A DNA stretch of 9,796 nt from an uncultured Collinsella sp. (lineage in GTDB: Bacteria; Actinomycetota; Coriobacteriia; Coriobacteriales; Coriobacteriaceae). The stretch lies in NCBI GenBank assembly GCA_902494945.1, contig CABUVF010000074.1, forward strand, positions 1 through 9,796, given 5' to 3'. Every line of letters begins with the position of its first letter. Position 1 is the stretch's first letter. This document shows positions 6,039-9,796 of this stretch, one piece after another. Position numbers and translations under genes: made by a program. A model generated the notes under the pieces. That model saw nothing but the letters and a program-made list of their open reading frames with translations. It had not been told where the DNA came from and searched no databases.

Positions 6039-9000
6039 ATGCTCATTCACCGTATAGCCGCGCAGCTCTACACTGCCGAGGCGCTGCAGATCGTCGAGGC
6101 CGGACTCGATGCCGGCGAGGACGTGACGCTGGCTGTGTCGCAGTCGGGTCGCACGCTTATGGCCGCCGCCCAGTTTGCGCGTCGTCCGCGCCCCACGGTC
6201 TACATCGTAAGTGGCGAGGATGCGGCCGATCGCGCTGCGCGCAGCCTTGCCGCCTACGTGGGCCTGGCGCATGTGTGCCGTTTTCCCGAGCGCAAGGACT
6301 ACCCCTGGCGCGAGCAGGCGCCCGACGACGCTGTGGTGGCGCAGCGCTGCGAGGCCCTGGGACGCATCGTGCGCGGGGACAACTGCATCATGGTCGCCTC
6401 GGCCCGCGCACTGCTGCGCTGCGTGCCGCCGGTCGAGAGCCGCTACTGGGAGTCCACTACTTTTGCGGTGGGCGAGGAGATTCCCTTTGACGAGGTGCCG
6501 CAGCGCTTGGTGGGCATGGGCTACACCAATGCCGGCGCCGCCGACGCGCCCGGCCTGTTCCGCGTGCACGGCGACACCGTCGAGGTATTCCCCGCGCAGG
6601 AGAAGGCGCCCGTGCGCATTGAGTTTTTCGGCGACGAGATTGACCGCATCCGCCGCATGGTGAGCTCCACGGGCCAGACCATCGGCAACGAGGACAGCAT
6701 CGAGATCTTCCCCTGTCGCGAGCTCGCACTCACCGACGACGCCGTCCACAACATGCATGTGGCGCTCTACCGCGCCAGCCAGGACGACAGTAAGCTGGCG
6801 GCGCTGCTCGAGATGGTGGATGCACGCATCGTCACGCCTGAGCTCGACCGCTTTTTGCCGGTGATGTACGGCCAGACCGTGAGTCCGCTGTCGCACGTGA
6901 GCGGCAAGGCGCTCGTGGTGCTGTCCGAGCCGCGCTCGCTGTTCGACGATTGCCTGCGCGCCTACGAGGATATCGAGGCGCGTGCCGGCGAGGCGGGGAT
7001 TGACCGACTGGATGGCCTGTATGTACGTGCCCAGCAGCTCGATTTTGGTGCTCAGCAGCGCCTGAACTATGTGAGCCTCATCCGTGCCGGCGGTGCGGTG
7101 ACGGCCGAACTCAAGATTGAGCAGCCTGCCATCGCAGGCTCGGACAACCGTTTTATGACGCGCATCCAGGAGGTCGTGGGCAAGCGCTATGCCTGCGTGT
7201 TTGCCATCCCCGACCGCGGTGCGCGCGAGTCGATGGAGCTCACCTTTGGCGACGAGGGCATTACCTTTGAGGAATCGCTGACCGCGGCGCCCGAAAATGC
7301 CGGCGCCATCGGCGACCGCGTGCGCGTGGCAGCGGCGGATTCCGCCGACCGTGCCGCACGCCAGGAGGCCCATGCTTCCATTCGTGACCGCAAGGCCGAT
7401 GCGCTCAACGCCCGCTCGCTCGAGGCGGGCGCTGCGCAGGCTGCCGCCGGCGCCGCCGTGCCCACCATCTCGCGCGGGCGCGTGACCTTTGTGGACGCTG
7501 CCCTGCCGCAGGGCGTGGTGGTGCCTGACGCCAATTTGGCTGTGTTCTCGATCGCCGACCTCAACGCTCGTATGGATGCCAACCGCGCGCGCAGCCGCCG
7601 CAAGGTTGACATTACGCAGATCACGTTCCCGTTTAAGCCGGGCGACTACGTCGTTCATGCCACCCACGGCATCGCGCTCTTTAGCGAAATCGCGCGCCAG
7701 GAAGTGGGCGGCAAGGAACGCGACTACTTTTTGCTGGAATACGCCGATGGCGACAAGCTCTATGTGCCGCTGGAGCAAGTTGACCGCATCACGCGCTACG
7801 TTGGTCCCGACGGCGATAAACCGCGCCTGACCAGGCTCAACACCGCCGACTGGACGCGGGCCACCAACAAGGCGCGCAAGAATGCCAAAAAGCTGGCGTT
7901 TGACCTGGTCGACCTGTATACGCGCCGCTCGTCGATTGCCGGTATCGCCTGTCCACCCGATACGCCCGAGCAGATCGAGATGGAGGAGAGCTTCCCCTAC
8001 GACGAGACGCGCGACCAGCTGGAGGCCATCGCCGACATTAAGGCGGACATGGAGGCACCCAAGCCCATGGACCGCCTGCTGTGCGGCGACGTGGGCTTTG
8101 GCAAGACCGAGGTCGCCCTGCGCGCGGCCTTTAAGTGCGTGGACTCCGGCCGCCAGGTCATGGTGCTCTGCCCCACGACCATTCTGGCCCAACAGCACTA
8201 CGAGACATTCTTTGAGCGCTTTGCCCCGTTTGGCCTGGAGGTCGAGGTGCTCAGCCGCTTCCGCACGCCGGCGCAGCAAAAGCGCGCGCTCAAGGCATTT
8301 GCCGAGGGCACGATCGATGTGCTCATCGGCACGCACCGCTTGCTTTCGGCCGATGTGAACCCCAAGAACCTGGGCCTGGTGATCATCGACGAGGAACAGC
8401 GCTTTGGCGTGCAGCATAAGGAACAGCTCAAGAACCTGCGCGAGCAGATCGACGTGCTTACGCTCTCGGCAACGCCCATCCCGCGTACCATGCAGATGGC
8501 CACGAGTGGCGTGCGCGACATGAGCCTGATCACCACGCCGCCGACCGGGCGCCGTCCCGTGATCGTGCACGTGGGGGAGTACGACCCCGACGTGGTGAGT
8601 GCGGCGATTCGCCTGGAGGTGGGCCGTGGCGGTCAGGTGTACTACGTGTCCAACCGCGTCAAGACCATCGACGACGCCGTGGCGCGCGTGCACGAGGCCG
8701 CGCCCGAGGCGCGCGTGGGTGTGGCACACGGCAAGATGAGCCCGCGCGAGGTCGAGGACGTGATGATCGAGTTCGCGACCAAGAAGATTGACGTGCTCAT
8801 CGCCACGACCATCGTGGAGAGCGGCATCGACAACGCGACCGCCAACACGCTCATCATCGAGGACTCGCAGCGCCTGGGCCTGGCGCAGCTCTACCAGCTC
8901 AAGGGCCGTGTGGGCCGCTCGGCCACGCAGGCCTACGCGTACTTTATGTTCCCGGGTGAGCTGCCGCTTACCGAGGAGGCCACGGCACGCCTGACCGCAC

Positions 9001-9671
9001 TGTCCGAGTTCCAGGACCTGGGCAGCGGCATGCGCATCGCCATGCGCGACCTGGAGATCCGCGGCGCCGGTTCGCTTATGGGTGCCGAGCAACACGGCAA
9101 TCTGTCGAGCGTGGGCTTCGACCTGTTTACGCAGATGCTGGGACAGGCCGTGGCCGAGGCGCGCGGCGATGACGATGCCGGCGTGGAGGCGGCGAGCGTG
9201 GGCATCAACCTGCCGGCCGACTATTTCTTGTCCGAGGAGTACATGACGGCGGTGGACCAGCGCGTGCTCGTGTACCGCAAGCTCGCGGCGGCTGAGGACC
9301 TGGAGAGTATCGACGAGGTGCAGGAGGAGACCGAGGCTGCGCACGGTGAGCTGCCGTTGGCGGGGCTCAACTTGTTCAACCGCGCTCGCATCCGTATCCG
9401 CGGCGAGCGCTTGGGGCTCGAGAGCGTCACGCTCAGCGGCGGACGTATTACCTTCCTGGGGGTTGACGTTCCCAAGAAGGTAGCCTTTGAGTTCAAGAAT
9501 CGCTATGGCGCGGTGAACTTTCCCAAGAGCCGCAAGCTGTCGGTGCCCTACAAGGCGGGCGCCGGTGCGGGCAGCGGCCTGGGCCGTGGCCTCGACGCCA
9601 ACGACGGCACCGGCCCCGTGGCCGCGGCGCTCATGCTGCTGCAGCAATTGGGTGCCAGTGACGACGACTAA
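6039..9671 (+). CDS. mfd: Transcription-repair coupling factor Mfd
   Basis: This 1210-residue protein is Mfd, the ATP-driven translocase that pushes stalled RNA polymerase off damaged DNA and recruits UvrA to start nucleotide excision repair. The N-terminal third has the UvrB-like module, including FRVHGDTVEVFPA and RIEFFGDEIDRI segments (about 180-210). An Ala-rich linker spans about 418-477. The RNA-polymerase-interacting, CarD-like domain is at about 530-590 (FKPGDYVVHATHGIALF). The helicase motor has Walker A GDVGFGKT (683-690), DEEQ (784-787), SATPIPRT (810-817) and GRVGR (956-960), followed by the translocation motif region RDLEIRGAGSLMGAEQHG and a C-terminal regulatory domain. A Gly/Ala-rich segment and acidic end finish the protein. 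It is somewhat longer than E. coli Mfd (1148 residues), through these low-complexity parts. The ATG at 6039 follows GGAGG (6028-6032) by six bases; an in-frame TTG at 6012 lies inside the upstream hairpin's tail and is rejected. Confidence 0.97.
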   Translation: MLIHRIAAQLYTAEALQIVEAGLDAGEDVTLAVSQSGRTLMAAAQFARRPRPTVYIVSGEDAADRAARSLAAYVGLAHVCRFPERKDYPWREQAPDDAVVAQRCEALGRIVRGDNCIMVASARALLRCVPPVESRYWESTTFAVGEEIPFDEVPQRLVGMGYTNAGAADAPGLFRVHGDTVEVFPAQEKAPVRIEFFGDEIDRIRRMVSSTGQTIGNEDSIEIFPCRELALTDDAVHNMHVALYRASQDDSKLAALLEMVDARIVTPELDRFLPVMYGQTVSPLSHVSGKALVVLSEPRSLFDDCLRAYEDIEARAGEAGIDRLDGLYVRAQQLDFGAQQRLNYVSLIRAGGAVTAELKIEQPAIAGSDNRFMTRIQEVVGKRYACVFAIPDRGARESMELTFGDEGITFEESLTAAPENAGAIGDRVRVAAADSADRAARQEAHASIRDRKADALNARSLEAGAAQAAAGAAVPTISRGRVTFVDAALPQGVVVPDANLAVFSIADLNARMDANRARSRRKVDITQITFPFKPGDYVVHATHGIALFSEIARQEVGGKERDYFLLEYADGDKLYVPLEQVDRITRYVGPDGDKPRLTRLNTADWTRATNKARKNAKKLAFDLVDLYTRRSSIAGIACPPDTPEQIEMEESFPYDETRDQLEAIADIKADMEAPKPMDRLLCGDVGFGKTEVALRAAFKCVDSGRQVMVLCPTTILAQQHYETFFERFAPFGLEVEVLSRFRTPAQQKRALKAFAEGTIDVLIGTHRLLSADVNPKNLGLVIIDEEQRFGVQHKEQLKNLREQIDVLTLSATPIPRTMQMATSGVRDMSLITTPPTGRRPVIVHVGEYDPDVVSAAIRLEVGRGGQVYYVSNRVKTIDDAVARVHEAAPEARVGVAHGKMSPREVEDVMIEFATKKIDVLIATTIVESGIDNATANTLIIEDSQRLGLAQLYQLKGRVGRSATQAYAYFMFPGELPLTEEATARLTALSEFQDLGSGMRIAMRDLEIRGAGSLMGAEQHGNLSSVGFDLFTQMLGQAVAEARGDDDAGVEAASVGINLPADYFLSEEYMTAVDQRVLVYRKLAAAEDLESIDEVQEETEAAHGELPLAGLNLFNRARIRIRGERLGLESVTLSGGRITFLGVDVPKKVAFEFKNRYGAVNFPKSRKLSVPYKAGAGAGSGLGRGLDANDGTGPVAAALMLLQQLGASDDD

Positions 9672-9796
9672 CAAGTAAGTCGGTGGGGCAAAGTTATAAG
9701 TAGTTTTTTTCCCAGGTCGGGCGCGGTCGTGCGCGTGAGGCGATAGACGATAAGGTTGGCGGCAATGGCCAGCACAGACGTCAGCACGAGCTGCAC
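9668..9796 (-). CDS. C-terminal end of a convergent membrane protein (partial)
   Basis: On the minus strand an open frame enters from the right edge and runs 42 residues to a TAG at 9670-9668. It begins with a hydrophobic helix, VQLVLTSVLAIAANLIVYRL, followed by a basic and polar tail, as at the end of a multi-span membrane protein. Its first 28 codons have the G/C-ending pattern of the other genes here; the last 14 do not, and the change falls at a run of seven A (minus strand, 9710-9704). One A fewer would end the protein within five codons at TAA. As written, its stop overlaps the mfd stop by four bases, tail to tail. The protein family cannot be told from this fragment. Confidence 0.45.
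   Translation of the reverse strand: MQLVLTSVLAIAANLIVYRLTRTTAPDLGKKLLITLPHRLTC

Noticed and set aside
7123..7140. Perfect 7-bp stem with CATC loop inside mfd
   Set aside because: It lies within conserved coding sequence, has no T run and is expected by chance in GC-rich DNA of this length.
5787..9674. A 1295-codon open frame antisense to mfd, with similar long antisense frames over rmuC (1762-3279), the ABC gene (3401-4684) and nth (4877-5950)
   Set aside because: All are in codon register with the sense genes, so they stay open merely because the sense genes avoid TTA, CTA and TCA codons. Their translations are low-complexity, rich in His, Arg and Gln, and lack domain motifs.
9691..9710. 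T-rich run after mfd as an intrinsic terminator
   Set aside because: Seven T are present but no stable GC-rich stem precedes them.

Overview
The window reads as a GC-rich actinobacterial chromosome segment. The strong preference for G or C at third codon positions, the purine-rich ribosome binding sites and the style of the Mfd and RmuC proteins suggest the class Coriobacteriia, perhaps Collinsella; this is inference, since there is no rRNA or other taxonomic marker. Five complete genes of usual bacterial density lie on the + strand, preceded by a less orderly 5' region.

Region by region: bases 1-74 are a polypyrimidine low-complexity tract of doubtful origin. From about 80 to 1060 lies a repeat-bounded unit: a roughly 71-bp sequence with a terminator-like hairpin occurs at 80-150 and again, in the same orientation, at 981-1050. 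Between the copies are a gene for an unrecognised multi-span membrane protein (240-872) and a perfect 24-bp inverted repeat with a nested smaller stem (891-974). After an AT-richer gap comes a second unrecognised small membrane protein (1308-1742). Both small genes use CTA leucine codons, which are almost absent from the rest of the window.

From 1867 onward the content is ordinary and well recognised: rmuC (1867-3222), a half-size exporter-type ABC transporter (3350-5152), the endonuclease III gene nth (5216-5881) and the transcription-repair coupling factor mfd (6039-9671). The last 129 bases appear to hold the 3' end of a convergent minus-strand membrane-protein gene overlapping the mfd stop codon. 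Three of the four recognised genes act in DNA maintenance: RmuC on rearrangements at inverted repeats, Nth on oxidised pyrimidines, Mfd on lesions that stall RNA polymerase. Each has its own leader and most are separated by terminator-like hairpins, so this is a neighbourhood rather than a demonstrated operon.

I do not see a clear new defence, biosynthetic or mobile system. The items most worth a second look are the composite repeat/palindrome element around 80-1060 and the intrinsic-terminator-like hairpin placed just before the mfd ribosome binding site.
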